Of a stretch of 64,000 nt of DNA, positions 48,615 to 57,347 are shown piece by piece. This DNA is from Candidatus Rokuibacteriota bacterium (GTDB taxonomy: Bacteria; Methylomirabilota; Methylomirabilia; Rokubacteriales; CSP1-6). Each line of letters begins with the position of its first letter. The stretch's first letter is position 1. The position numbers and the translations under genes are program-made. The notes below the pieces were generated by a model that was not told the origin of the DNA, did no database searches, and saw only the letters and a program-made list of their open reading frames with translations. The DNA is taken from positions 89,020-153,019 of the forward strand of contig JACQFL010000038.1 in assembly GCA_016200085.1 (NCBI GenBank). The letters run 5' to 3'.

Positions 48615-49484
48615 TCAGGTGCCGCGGACGTAACGCTGCAGGAACAGCGTGAGCAGGAACCCGGCCGACACGAGCCACGCCGTCCCCACGCCGCCCTGGC
48701 GGGCCACCAGCAGGGCGTCGAGGAGCGAGATGCCGGCGATGAAGCTGATGACCGCGCGGGGGATGGCGAGTCGCTGGCGCGCCACGAGGAACGAAATCGC
48801 GTACAGCACCCAGGCGAGGAATCCGACGTAGAGCAGCGCGCCCGTCGGACCGGCGCCCAGCGCGCCGGCCGCGTAGACGAAGGGCGCGAACAGGAAGGCC
48901 AGCGGCCACACGTTGCGGTACTCGCGCAGGTTCTCCTGCTTGGCCACGTACGTGAGACCGATCAGGTAGGAGAGCAGCACGAGCGAGCCGGCCGTCACCG
49001 GCGCCACCATCCGTCCGGTGACGGCCACGGCGGCGCCGACGTACACGAGGACGCGGCAGAGGCCCATCACGAACGGGCTCAGCGGGTTGGCCTTGTGGTT
49101 GGCGTCGTAGAAGACGATCACCGCGGCCAGCGCGAGGCCGGCCACGGCCGCCGGCCAGGGCGTGCCCGTCGTCCGCATCCCGGCCACGGCGAGCAGCACC
49201 GTGCCCGCCGCCAGCATCCCGTAGCCGATCGCGAAGACCTCGGTGGCGCTGATGGCGCCCGACGGGATCGGCCGCTCGGGCCGCTCGACAGCGTCGATCT
49301 TGCGGTCGAAGGCGTCGTTCAGGAACATGCCGCCGACGTACTGCAGCGACATCGCGAGGACGAGCATCACCAGCGTGTCGGTCTGGATCGCCCATCCCGT
49401 CAGCACCACCGCGGCCACGGTGTTCGTCCACACCGTGGGCAGGTTGGAGACGCGCCCGAGCCTGAGGTAGAGCCTCAGCCTCAT
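48615..49484 (-). CDS. eboC: EboC-like UbiA prenyltransferase
   Basis: 289 residues from ATG 49484 (an upstream in-frame ATG at 49508 would add MGEGSPGV). About eight or nine membrane helices. The first aspartate-rich motif is LNDAFDRKIDAVER near residue 62, followed by PERPIPSG; the second is VIFYDANHKANP near 128. It transfers a prenyl chain to an unknown acceptor. The 164-base gap to eboA holds a separate promoter. In typical ebo operons eboC lies inside the series; here it leads, and eboD and eboE are missing. Confidence 0.8.
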   Translation of the reverse strand: MRLRLYLRLGRVSNLPTVWTNTVAAVVLTGWAIQTDTLVMLVLAMSLQYVGGMFLNDAFDRKIDAVERPERPIPSGAISATEVFAIGYGMLAAGTVLLAVAGMRTTGTPWPAAVAGLALAAVIVFYDANHKANPLSPFVMGLCRVLVYVGAAVAVTGRMVAPVTAGSLVLLSYLIGLTYVAKQENLREYRNVWPLAFLFAPFVYAAGALGAGPTGALLYVGFLAWVLYAISFLVARQRLAIPRAVISFIAGISLLDALLVARQGGVGTAWLVSAGFLLTLFLQRYVRGT

Positions 49485-49619
49485 GACACCAGGCGATCCC
49501 TCACCCACAGTACGTGAGGTGGAGCGGTCCGGGTCCGACTCGCATACGGCCCCCCGCCGTGCGCCATTCGAGCACGACGTCGGCGGAGCGACATCGAGAT
49601 CGACAGCGTCGGCCGTGTC

Positions 49620-49625
49620 ATTATA
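49620..49625 (-). promoter_or_regulatory. Possible -10 of eboC
   Basis: A perfect TATAAT reads on the minus strand 136 bases before the eboC start, within the 177-base gap shared with the divergent glycosyltransferase. No matching -35 is found at 16-18 bases. The remainder of the gap holds nothing else I can support. Confidence 0.3.
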
Positions 49626-49661
49626 GGCGAGGTCCGGAACCCCCGGCCATCACACCTCGGG

Positions 49662-50708
49662 ATGACAGCGCGATCACTCCGCATCACGCTTCTCTGCCCG
49701 CACCTCCGGATCGCCGGCGGCGTCCGGGCCATCCTGACCTACGCGGACCGGCTGGCGCGGTCGGGCCACGACGTGGAGGTGGTGGTGCCGGCGAAGAGCG
49801 CGGTGCGCGCGTGGTGGAGCAACGCGCGGCGTACGGGCCCGGACTGGATCGCCGGATTCGCCGCCCGCATCCGGTGGGTGCCACGCTGGTCGAGCGTCGA
49901 TCTCCGCGTGGCCGACGTCGTGGTCGCGACGGCCTGGCAATCGGCGCCCGTGGTGGCCGAGGCGCCCGCGCGCGCGGGCGCGAAGTTCTATCTGGTCCAG
50001 CACTACGAGAGCCTCTATCACGGCGCGCCCGAGCAGGTGGACGCCACGTACCGGCTGCCCCTGGCCAAGGTGGTCATTTCCTCGTGGCTGCGCGACGTCA
50101 TGCGCGAGCGCTTCGGCGCCGAGGCCACGGTGCTGGTGACCCCGGTCGACCCCGCGCTCTTCCACCGCGTGCCGGGGGAGGTGAGGACCCCGCGGCCGCG
50201 CGTGCTGATGCTGCACCACGACTACGCGTGGAAGGGGGTGGCCGAGGGGCTGGAGGCCGTGGCGCGCGCCCGGCGAGCCGTCCCCGGGCTCCACCTCGTC
50301 GGCTTCGGGGTCAAGGCCCCGCGCGGCGCGCCGGCCTACGACGAGTTCCACGAGAACCCGCCGCAGCGCGGCCTCGCCGCTCTCTACAGCGGTTGCGACG
50401 TCTATCTGTGCCCGTCGTGGGACGAGGGGCTCGGCATGCCGCCGATGGAGGCCATGGCCTGCGGCGCGGCGCTCGTCACCTACGACAACGGCGGCTGCCG
50501 CGACTACGCCCGCGACGGCGAGACCGCCCTGGTCGCGCGCCGCCGGGACGTCGGCGACCTGGCGGCGAAGCTCGAGCGGCTCGCGGCCGATGCCGCGCTC
50601 CGGGCGAAGATCGCCGCAGCCGGCCAGCGCTGGGTCACGACGGCGTTCGACTGGGACACCAACGTCCGACGGATGGAAGGCCTCTTCGAGACGACGCGCA
50701 CCGGCTGA
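49662..50708 (+). CDS. Family 4 glycosyltransferase
   Basis: 348 residues with a GT-B fold. The N-terminus has CPHLRIAGGVRAILTYAD, the donor-site region has LMLHHDYAWKGVAEGLEA near residue 178, and the conserved late motif is CPSWDEGLGMPPMEAMACG near 252, in which the E(x7)E pair binds the nucleotide sugar. A final helix follows. The sugar and acceptor are unknown. It is divergent from eboC. It has no SD motif. Confidence 0.85.
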   Translation: MTARSLRITLLCPHLRIAGGVRAILTYADRLARSGHDVEVVVPAKSAVRAWWSNARRTGPDWIAGFAARIRWVPRWSSVDLRVADVVVATAWQSAPVVAEAPARAGAKFYLVQHYESLYHGAPEQVDATYRLPLAKVVISSWLRDVMRERFGAEATVLVTPVDPALFHRVPGEVRTPRPRVLMLHHDYAWKGVAEGLEAVARARRAVPGLHLVGFGVKAPRGAPAYDEFHENPPQRGLAALYSGCDVYLCPSWDEGLGMPPMEAMACGAALVTYDNGGCRDYARDGETALVARRRDVGDLAAKLERLAADAALRAKIAAAGQRWVTTAFDWDTNVRRMEGLFETTRTG

Positions 50709-50765
50709 CGGCCCCCGCGCATCCCAAGGGGCGGTCGCGCGTCCGGCCCCGGCCGTCGCGCGTGA

Positions 50766-50771
50766 TAAACT
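50766..50771 (+). promoter_or_regulatory. -10 element, near-leaderless start of the FmdB-type gene
   Basis: TAAACT lies 9 bases before the ATG at 50781, with no SD between them. It stands out as an AT-rich island in very GC-rich sequence. No clear -35. Confidence 0.35.
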
Positions 50772-50780
50772 CACACCCCG

Positions 50781-51158
50781 ATGCCCATTTACGAGTACGA
50801 CTGCGAGGATTGTCGACGCCGGGTGAGCTTGCTCGTCCTCCGACCCTCCACCGCGCCCCCGCCCACCTGTCCTCGCTGCCACGGCTCCAACCTGACCCGG
50901 CTCATGTCGCGCTTCGCCACGGTGAAATCCGAGGACGCCCGCATGGAAGCCCTCGCGGACTCGGGGAGCTTCGGCGACCTGGACGAGGACGACCCTTCGA
51001 GCGTCGCCCGGTTCATGAAGAAGATGGGCGGCGAGTTCGGCGACGAGCTGGGCGACGACTTCGGCGACGCCGTGGACGAGGCCATGGAGGAGACCGCCGG
51101 CGGCGATGACGCCGTCGAGACCGGCTCGGCCTCCGACGCGGCCGACGCAGATCCGTGA
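50781..51158 (+). CDS. FmdB-family zinc-ribbon protein
   Basis: 125 residues. The N-terminal zinc ribbon is MPIYEYDCEDCRRRV, with the second knuckle in CPRCHGSNLTRLMSRF, the FmdB/CxxC_CxxC_SSSS family pattern (putative regulatory proteins). The C-terminal half is strongly acidic with GEFGDELGDDFGDAVDEAME, a repeat-like run also seen as a tail in homologues. It overlaps the following GNAT-like gene by GTGA. A role in formamidase regulation is only historical; function here is unknown. Confidence 0.85.
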   Translation: MPIYEYDCEDCRRRVSLLVLRPSTAPPPTCPRCHGSNLTRLMSRFATVKSEDARMEALADSGSFGDLDEDDPSSVARFMKKMGGEFGDELGDDFGDAVDEAMEETAGGDDAVETGSASDAADADP

Positions 51159-52135
51159 AGGTCGAGGTCCGCGACCATCTGGACGCCATCGGCGCGGACG
51201 CCTGGACGCGCCTGCACGCGGCCAGCCGCCTGCGCTCGCCGTTCCTCTCGTGGGTCTGGCAAGCGGAGTGGGTCCGCGCGTTCGCCGCGGGCCGCCGCCT
51301 GGAGATCTGGACGGTGGAGGGGGCCGACGACCGCCTCGTGGCCGCCCTGCCGCTCTGCGAGATCGCGCCCGGTCGATTCCAGATCGTCGGCGGGGCCGAC
51401 GTCTCGGACTATCTCGACCTGCTCGCCGATGACGGCCGCGAGGAGGAGGCCTGGCTCGCGCTCCTGCAGGCCCGCTCGGCCAGGCGCGCGCGGTGGGAGC
51501 TCCACGCCGTCCCCGAGGGCTCCGTCACCGTCTCCGCGCTGCCGGCGCTCGCCGCCGGCGCGGGCCTGACCGCGACCGTCGCGCTCGAGGAGAAGTGCCC
51601 GGTCCTGGACCTGCCGCCGTCGTGGCAGGCGTACCTGGCGTCGCTGCCCGGCAAGCACCGGCATGAGCTGCAGCGCAAGACGCGCCGGCTCGAGCGCGAG
51701 CTGCCCGGCGCGCGGCCGGTCTGCGTGCGGACCCCCGCGGAGGCCGCCGGACGGCTCGACGACTTCCTGGCGCTCCACCGCCGCTCGCGCGTCGGCAAGG
51801 CGCGTTTCATGGACGAGCGGATGGACGCGTTCTTCCGGCGCGTGACGGCCGGGCTCGCGGAGGCGGGCGCGCTCGGTCTCTGGCTGCTCGACACGCCCGG
51901 GGGGCCGATCGCGTCGTTCATCATCCTCGAGTGGGAGGGCACGGTCGGGCTCTACAACTCCGGGTTTCATCCCGACCGCGCCGCGCTCGCGCCGGGCCTT
52001 GTCCTGCTCGGCCACCTCGTCCGCGACGCCATCGAGCGCGGCATGCGCCGCTTCGACTTCCTCCGCGGCGAAGAGCGCTACAAGTACGAGTTCGGCCCAC
52101 ATCCCGAAAACGTCTACCGCGTGGAGATCGCGTGA
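51155..52135 (+). CDS. GNAT/FemAB-like acetyltransferase (CelD-like)
   Basis: 326 residues from a GTG overlapping the upstream stop. The sequence follows the Acetyltransf_6/FemAB-like pattern: SRLRSPFLSWVWQAEWVRAF near residue 25, YLASLPGKHRHELQRKTRRL near 155, and IASFIILEWEGTVGLYNSGF near 250, closing with FDFLRGEERYKYEFG. Such proteins transfer acyl or aminoacyl groups during envelope-polymer synthesis, which would fit the flanking glycosyltransferases. The substrate is unknown. Confidence 0.8.
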   Translation: MKVEVRDHLDAIGADAWTRLHAASRLRSPFLSWVWQAEWVRAFAAGRRLEIWTVEGADDRLVAALPLCEIAPGRFQIVGGADVSDYLDLLADDGREEEAWLALLQARSARRARWELHAVPEGSVTVSALPALAAGAGLTATVALEEKCPVLDLPPSWQAYLASLPGKHRHELQRKTRRLERELPGARPVCVRTPAEAAGRLDDFLALHRRSRVGKARFMDERMDAFFRRVTAGLAEAGALGLWLLDTPGGPIASFIILEWEGTVGLYNSGFHPDRAALAPGLVLLGHLVRDAIERGMRRFDFLRGEERYKYEFGPHPENVYRVEIA

Positions 52136-52212
52136 AGCCCACCCACGCGGGTTCGGGCGCCTCCCAGTGCGCGGGATCGAGACGCCAGAGGACACGGTCA
52201 CGCAGCCACGCC

Positions 52213-52331
52213 GTGCCCACGGCACGCCACCCACGGTCCGCGCCGGCCTCGCGGGACCCGATGCAACATCGCCACGCTGTGCCCACGGCACGCCACCCAC
52301 GGTCCGCGCCGGCCTCGCGGGACCCGTTACC
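52213..52331 (+). repeat. Two-copy array of the sucC-sucD repeat family
   Basis: Two tandem units start at 52213 and 52279 (66-base period). They share CACGCCACCCACGGTCCG and CTCGCGG-ACCCG with the array at 12884-13323, 39 kb away, in the same orientation. As there, the last unit ends in CCCGTTAC directly against the start codon of the next gene. Within it TACCGT lies 10 bases before an ATG at 52344. Confidence 0.9.
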
Positions 52332-53582
52332 GTGAACATCGCCATGCTGTCCGTGCACACGTGCCCGCTCGCCGCGCTGGGCGGCAAGGAGACGGGCGGC
52401 ATGAACGTGTACGTCCGCGAGCTGTCGCGCGAACTCGGGCGGATGGGCTTCACCGTCGACGTCTTCACGCGCTCGCAGGACCCCGCGATCCCCCGCGTGG
52501 TCGAGTTCGCGCCCGGCGTGCGCGTCGTCCACGTGCCCGCCGGGCCCGAGGCGCCGATGGAGCGCGAGCGGATCGCGGAGCACCTCGACGAGCTCGTCGA
52601 CCGCGTCGACGCCTGGCGGCTGCGGCACGCCGCCGAGTACGATCTCGTCCACGCGCACTACTGACTCTCCGGCGTGGCTGGACTCGCCCTGCGCGAGCGC
52701 TGGGGAACGCCGGTGCTCCAGATGTTCCACACGCTCGGCCGGCTGAAGAACGGGGCGGCGCGGACCCCGGACGAGCTGGAGCCGGCGGTGCGGCTGGGCG
52801 AGGAGACGCGCATCGTCGCCTCCGTGGACCGCATCGTGGCCGCCAACGTCGTCGAGCAGGTCGAGCTGGCGCGCCACTACGACGCGCGCGCCGGCCGGAT
52901 CGCCGTCATCCCGTGCGGCGTGGACACGGAGCTCTTCACCCCGGGTGCCCAGGAGGAGGCGCGCGCCGCGCTGGGGCTGTCCGCGGGGCCGCTCGTTCTC
53001 TACGTGGGCCGGATCGCGCCCATCAAGGGACTGGAGACGCTGCTCGACGCCGTCGCGCGCTTCGCCGCGCGAGGGCGGCCGGTGCGGCTGGTCATCGCCG
53101 GCGGCGACATCGACGAGGCGGTGGGCGCTCACGAGGCGCGGCTGCGCGCGCGGCTGGCGAGTCCCGACCTGGCCGGGATCGTCCGCTTCGTCGGCGCCCA
53201 GCCCCAGAAGGCGCTGCGCGACTACTACGTCGCCGCCGATGCGACCGTGGTGCCGTCCTATTACGAGTCGTTCGGGATGGTGGCCCTCGAGGCGATGGCA
53301 TGCGGCAGCCCCGTGGTGGCCTCGCGCGTCGGCGGGCTCACGACCACCGTGCGCGACGGCGTGACCGGCTTCCTGGTGCCCGAGGGCGACGTCGAGGCCC
53401 TCGCCGAGCGGATCGAGGCGCTCGTGGACGATCCGGACCGGCGCTGGCGTCTCGGCCGCGAGGGCGTGCGGTGGGCGGCCCACCATCGCTGGCCGTGCGT
53501 GGCCGAGGCCATCGTGCGCGAGTACGCGCGCCTGCAGCCGCGCGCCGAGGCGCACCTCGCCGCCGCGCGCTGCCACGAGTGA
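52332..53582 (+). pseudogene. Family 4 glycosyltransferase split by an in-frame TGA
   Basis: A single frame reads as one GT4 protein of 416 codons interrupted only at 52662-52664. The N-terminal part has LAALGGKETGGMNVYVRELS, like sucrose-phosphate synthase and MshA relatives. It ends VHAHY-stop, and the frame resumes with LSGVAGLALRERWG, exactly where relatives have HYWLSG, so TGA replaces a conserved Trp TGG. The C-terminal part has YVGRIAPIKGLETLL and PSYYESFGMVALEAMACG and is intact (302 residues from 52674). Either a recent nonsense mutation, an assembly error or a read-through codon. Confidence 0.85.
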
Positions 53583-54577
53583 TGCTGCTCGAGGTCGAGC
53601 ACCTCTCCACCGAGTTCGCCACCCGCGGCGGGGTCGTCCGCGCGGTCGACGACGTCTCCTGGGACGTGAAGGAAGGGGAGACCGTCGCCCTCGTCGGCGA
53701 GTCGGGTTGCGGCAAGAGCGTGACCGCGCTGTCGATCATGCGGCTGGTGGCGGCGCCGGCCGGCCGCATCACCGCCGGCCGCGTGCTCTTCAAGGGCCGG
53801 GACCTCCTCGCGCTCTCCGAGGAGGAGATGCGGCGCGTGCGGGGCCGCGAGATCGCGATGATCTTCCAGGAGCCGATGACGTCGCTCAATCCCGTGCTCA
53901 CCATCGGCCGTCAGATGACCGAGGGCGCGGAGATCCACCTCGGGCTCGCCCCCCCGGCATCCCGCGATCGCGCCATCGAGCTGCTGGCGATGGTCGGCAT
54001 CCCGGATCCGGGGCGACGGCTCCGGCAGTACCCGCACCAGTTCAGCGGCGGCATGCGCCAGCGCATGATGATCGCCATGGCGCTCGCGTGCCGCCCGGCG
54101 CTGATCCTCGCCGACGAGCCGACGACGGCGCTCGACGTCACCATCCAGGCCCAGATCCTCGAGCTGATGAAGGACCTCTCGCGGCGCTTCGGCGTGGCCA
54201 TGGTGGTGATCACCCACAACCTCGGGGTGGTGGCGCGCTACGCCGACCGCGTGAACGTGATGTACGCGGGCAAGGTCGTGGAGCGGGGGACGGCCCGCAA
54301 GCTCTATCGCAACCCCCGCCACCCCTACACGCTGGGCCTGCTGCGCTCAGTGCCCCGCCTGGACGAGCCGCGGCGCGAGCGCCTGGCGCCCATCGAGGGC
54401 CAGCCGCCCGACCTCACGCGCCTGCCCGCCGGCTGCGCGTTCACGCCCCGCTGCGCGTGGCGGGTGACCCGCTGCCCGGTCGATCGGCCGGCGCTCGCGC
54501 CGGTCGGGGACGGCGAGCACCTGAGCGCGTGCTGGGAGGCCGTGCACGTGGGCCGCGAGCGCGAGGCCGTCCGCTGA
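53582..54577 (+). CDS. Dipeptide/oligopeptide ABC importer ATPase (DppD/OppD type)
   Basis: 331 residues. Walker A is GESGCGKSV near residue 42, [14 protein letters not shown] is near 101, the signature is [10 protein letters not shown] near 155 and Walker B is [12 protein letters not shown] near 176. The C-terminal oligopeptide domain has [14 protein letters not shown], the Cys-rich tail typical of DppD/OppD. The ATG overlaps the stop of the broken glycosyltransferase (TGATG). It is the first gene of a five-gene importer. Confidence 0.95.
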   Translation: MLLEVEHLSTEFATRGGVVRAVDDVSWDVKEGETVALVGESGCGKSVTALSIMRLVAAPAGRITAGRVLFKGRDLLALSEEEMRRVRGREIAMIFQEPMTSLNPVLTIGRQMTEGAEIHLGLAPPASRDRAIELLAMVGIPDPGRRLRQYPHQFSGGMRQRMMIAMALACRPALILADEPTTALDVTIQAQILELMKDLSRRFGVAMVVITHNLGVVARYADRVNVMYAGKVVERGTARKLYRNPRHPYTLGLLRSVPRLDEPRRERLAPIEGQPPDLTRLPAGCAFTPRCAWRVTRCPVDRPALAPVGDGEHLSACWEAVHVGREREAVR

Positions 54578-55551
54578 GCGGCGAGCCGCTGCTCGAGGTC
54601 CGGAACCTCACCAAGCGCTTCCCGGTCGGCGGCGGCCTGTTCGGCGGCGCCCCCGGCGTCGTCCGCGCCGTCGACGGGGTGAGCTTCTCGATCGCCCGCG
54701 GCGAGACGCTCGGGCTGGTCGGCGAGTCGGGCTGCGGCAAGACCACGACGGGCCGTTGCATCCTGCAGCTCGAGCGGCCGACCAGCGGCAGCGTGCTCTT
54801 CGAGGGCCGCGACCTCACCACGCTCGACGAGACGGCGCTGCGCGACGTGCGCCGGCGCATCCAGGTCATCTTCCAGGATCCCTACAGCTCGCTGAACCCC
54901 CGCATGACCATCGGGGCGATCGTGGGCGAGCCGCTCGCGGTCCACCGCATCGTTCCCGAGGCCGCCGCACGCGCGCGGCGGGTGCGCGACCTGCTCTCGC
55001 GCGTCGGGCTCTTGCCGCAGCACGCGCGGCGCTACCCGCACGAGCTCTCCGGCGGCCAGCGCCAGCGCGTGGGCATCGCGCGCGCGCTCGCGATGGAGCC
55101 CGCGCTCGTCATCTGCGACGAGCCGGTGTCCGCGCTCGACGTGTCCATCCAGGCGCAGATCATCAACCTGCTGGAGGACCTGCAGGCCGAGTTCGGCCTG
55201 ACGTACCTCTTCATCGCCCACGACCTGGCCGTGGTGCGCCACATCTCCGACCGCGTCGCCGTCATGTACCTGGGGCGGATCGTGGAGATCACCGACCGCA
55301 AGGCCCTCTACGACGACCCGCTGCACCCGTACACGAAGGCGCTCCTGGCGGCCGTGCCGATACCGGATCCGGAGATCGAGGCCGGGCGGCCGCGGATCGT
55401 GCTGGGCGGCGAAGTCCCCAGCCCGCTCAACCCGCCGCCCGGGTGCGTCTTTCATCCGCGCTGTCCGATCGCCGTCGACCGTTGCCGGCGGGTCATCCCC
55501 GATCTCCGAGAGGTCAAGCCCGGCCACTGGGCCGCGTGCCTGCTCGCCTGA
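54574..55551 (+). CDS. Dipeptide/oligopeptide ABC importer ATPase (DppF/OppF type)
   Basis: 325 residues. Walker A is GESGCGKTT near residue 51, [15 protein letters not shown] lies near 105, the signature is [10 protein letters not shown] near 160 and Walker B is [12 protein letters not shown] near 180. The C-terminal Cys motif is [14 protein letters not shown]. No ATG, GTG or TTG is in frame where the protein must begin; CTG at 54574, overlapping the upstream stop (CTGA), is the best start. It forms a heterodimeric motor with the DppD-type protein. Confidence 0.9.
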   Translation: MSGEPLLEVRNLTKRFPVGGGLFGGAPGVVRAVDGVSFSIARGETLGLVGESGCGKTTTGRCILQLERPTSGSVLFEGRDLTTLDETALRDVRRRIQVIFQDPYSSLNPRMTIGAIVGEPLAVHRIVPEAAARARRVRDLLSRVGLLPQHARRYPHELSGGQRQRVGIARALAMEPALVICDEPVSALDVSIQAQIINLLEDLQAEFGLTYLFIAHDLAVVRHISDRVAVMYLGRIVEITDRKALYDDPLHPYTKALLAAVPIPDPEIEAGRPRIVLGGEVPSPLNPPPGCVFHPRCPIAVDRCRRVIPDLREVKPGHWAACLLA

Positions 55552-55577
55552 GTCGTTCGACCTGGGTCGCTCGCTTC

Positions 55578-55605
55578 TTGACAGCGTGGTCAGACCGCGC
55601 ATACT
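55578..55605 (+). promoter_or_regulatory. Promoter before the peptide-binding protein gene
   Basis: TTGACA (55578-55583) and CATACT (55600-55605) are separated by 16 bases. The predicted leader of about 68 bases contains GGGAGG before ATG 55679. This internal promoter would let the binding protein be made in excess over the ATPases. Confidence 0.65.
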
Positions 55606-55678
55606 GATCTGGAACCTGGCGTCGGCGCTCGCGATTCCTCGTGTGGCCCAGATCATTGACATCACGGGAGGCATCCCC

Positions 55679-57283
55679 ATGCTCGTCTCGAGACTCTTCC
55701 TGGCCCTGGCCGTGGTGGCCCTCGCGGTGGCCCCGGCCGTCGCGCAAGGTCCGGCGGGGGACGACAAGCCCCGCTCCGGCGGCGAGATGGTCTACGTCGT
55801 GCCGTCGGATGCGCCGTCGTACGACGCCCACCGCGAGGAGACGTTCGGCGTCATCCACCCGCTCGCGCCGTTCTACAACACGCTGCTGCGCACCGATCCC
55901 AGCGACCGGACCGGGGTGAAGGTCGCGCCGAGCCTCGCGGAGTCCTGGACGATCTCGCGCGACGGCCGGACGTACACGCTGAAGCTCCGTAAGGGGGTCA
56001 AGTTCCACGACGGCAGCGAGTTCACCTCGAAGGACGCCAAGGCCTCCTACGACAAGATCGTCTTCCCGCCCCCCGGCGTGGCCTCGGATCGCAAGGGTGA
56101 GTACATCGACATCGAGGCCATCCAGGCGCCCGACCCGTACACGCTCGTCTTCAACCTCAAGCACCCCTCGGGCTCGTTCCTGAACTCGCTGGCCAGCCCC
56201 TGGAACTGGATCTACAAGGCGGACATCCTCGCCAAGGACATGCGCTGGTACGAGACCCACGTCATGGGCACCGGCCCCTTCACCTTCGTCGAGCACGTGC
56301 GGGGCTCGCACTTCGTCGGCAAGAAGAACCCGGGCTACTGGGACCGAGGCAAGCCCTACCTGGACGGCTTCCGCGCCATCATCATGAAGGACTCGGCGGC
56401 TCAGGTGGCGGCGGTGCGCAGCGAGCGCGCGTTCATCCAGTTCCGCGGCTTCTCGCCGGCCGAGCGCGACACGCTGGTGCAGGCGCTGGGCAAGAAGATC
56501 ACGGTGCAGGAGAGCGCGTGGAACTGCGCGATCCTCGTGGCCATGAACCACGAGAAGAAGCCCCTGGACGACAGGCGCGTCCGCAAGGCGCTCACCCTTG
56601 CCCTCGACCGTTACGAGGGGTCCAAGGCGCTGTCGCGGATCGCCATCGTCAAGGACGTGAGCGGCGTGCAGGTGCCGGGCACCCCGTTCGCCACGCCGCC
56701 CGCCGAGCTGGAGAAGCTGGCCGGCTACGGGCGCGACATCGAGAAGAACCGCGCCGAGGCCCGGCGGCTGCTCAAGGAAGCCGGGGCCGAGAATCTCTCG
56801 CTGACCTACAAGAACCGCGGCGTGCCCATGCCGTACGAGCCGCTGGCGGTGTGGCTCATCGACAACTGGCGCAAGGTCGGGGTCAACGTCCGCCAGGAAG
56901 TGGTGGAAGCGGTGAACATCTACGCGGTGCTGCGCGGCGGGGACTTCGAGATCGCCTCGGATTTCCAGTGCGGCTACACCGTCGATCCCGACCTCGACCT
57001 CTACAAGTTCCAGTCCAAGGAGCTGAACGCGGCGAACTTCAGCCGCTACACCGACAAGGTGCTCGACGACCTGTACCAGAAGCAGGGGCAGGCGGCCGGC
57101 GTCGAGGAGCGGAAGAAGCTCGTGCGGGAGTTCGAGAGGCGCCTCCTCGACGAGGAGGTCCACTATCTCTACACGCTGCAGTGGTATCGCATCGTGCCCC
57201 ACAACGCGCGCGTGCGCGGCTGGACCATCACGCCCAGCCACTACCTGAACCAGCAGCTGGACACCGTCTGGCTGGCGGAGTAA
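55679..57283 (+). CDS. Extracellular solute-binding protein family 5 (DppA-like)
   Basis: 534 residues. A Sec signal peptide spans residues 1-22 (LVSRLFLALAVVALAVAP, cleavage near VAQ). The mature family 5 fold has LAESWTISRDGRTYTLKLRK near residue 85 and GVKFHDGSEFTSKDAKAS near 105. The ligand domain ends with YLNQQLDTVWLAE. ATG 55679 is chosen over a GTG at 55586 because of the signal peptide and SD. Ligands of the family include peptides, nickel and glycosides; this one is not determined. Confidence 0.95.
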   Translation: MLVSRLFLALAVVALAVAPAVAQGPAGDDKPRSGGEMVYVVPSDAPSYDAHREETFGVIHPLAPFYNTLLRTDPSDRTGVKVAPSLAESWTISRDGRTYTLKLRKGVKFHDGSEFTSKDAKASYDKIVFPPPGVASDRKGEYIDIEAIQAPDPYTLVFNLKHPSGSFLNSLASPWNWIYKADILAKDMRWYETHVMGTGPFTFVEHVRGSHFVGKKNPGYWDRGKPYLDGFRAIIMKDSAAQVAAVRSERAFIQFRGFSPAERDTLVQALGKKITVQESAWNCAILVAMNHEKKPLDDRRVRKALTLALDRYEGSKALSRIAIVKDVSGVQVPGTPFATPPAELEKLAGYGRDIEKNRAEARRLLKEAGAENLSLTYKNRGVPMPYEPLAVWLIDNWRKVGVNVRQEVVEAVNIYAVLRGGDFEIASDFQCGYTVDPDLDLYKFQSKELNAANFSRYTDKVLDDLYQKQGQAAGVEERKKLVREFERRLLDEEVHYLYTLQWYRIVPHNARVRGWTITPSHYLNQQLDTVWLAE

Positions 57284-57347
57284 GCGCCCCGGCGCCGGCG
57301 GCGGGGCGGCCCGCCGCCGGCACGATCACCCCCAGGGCGATCCACCC

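Noticed and set aside
52662..52664. Genetic-code change (TGA read as Trp) or selenocysteine.
   Set aside because: TGA is used as a genuine stop in many ATGA and GTGA overlaps in this window, and the homologous residue is Trp, not Cys or Sec. A nonsense mutation or an error is simpler.
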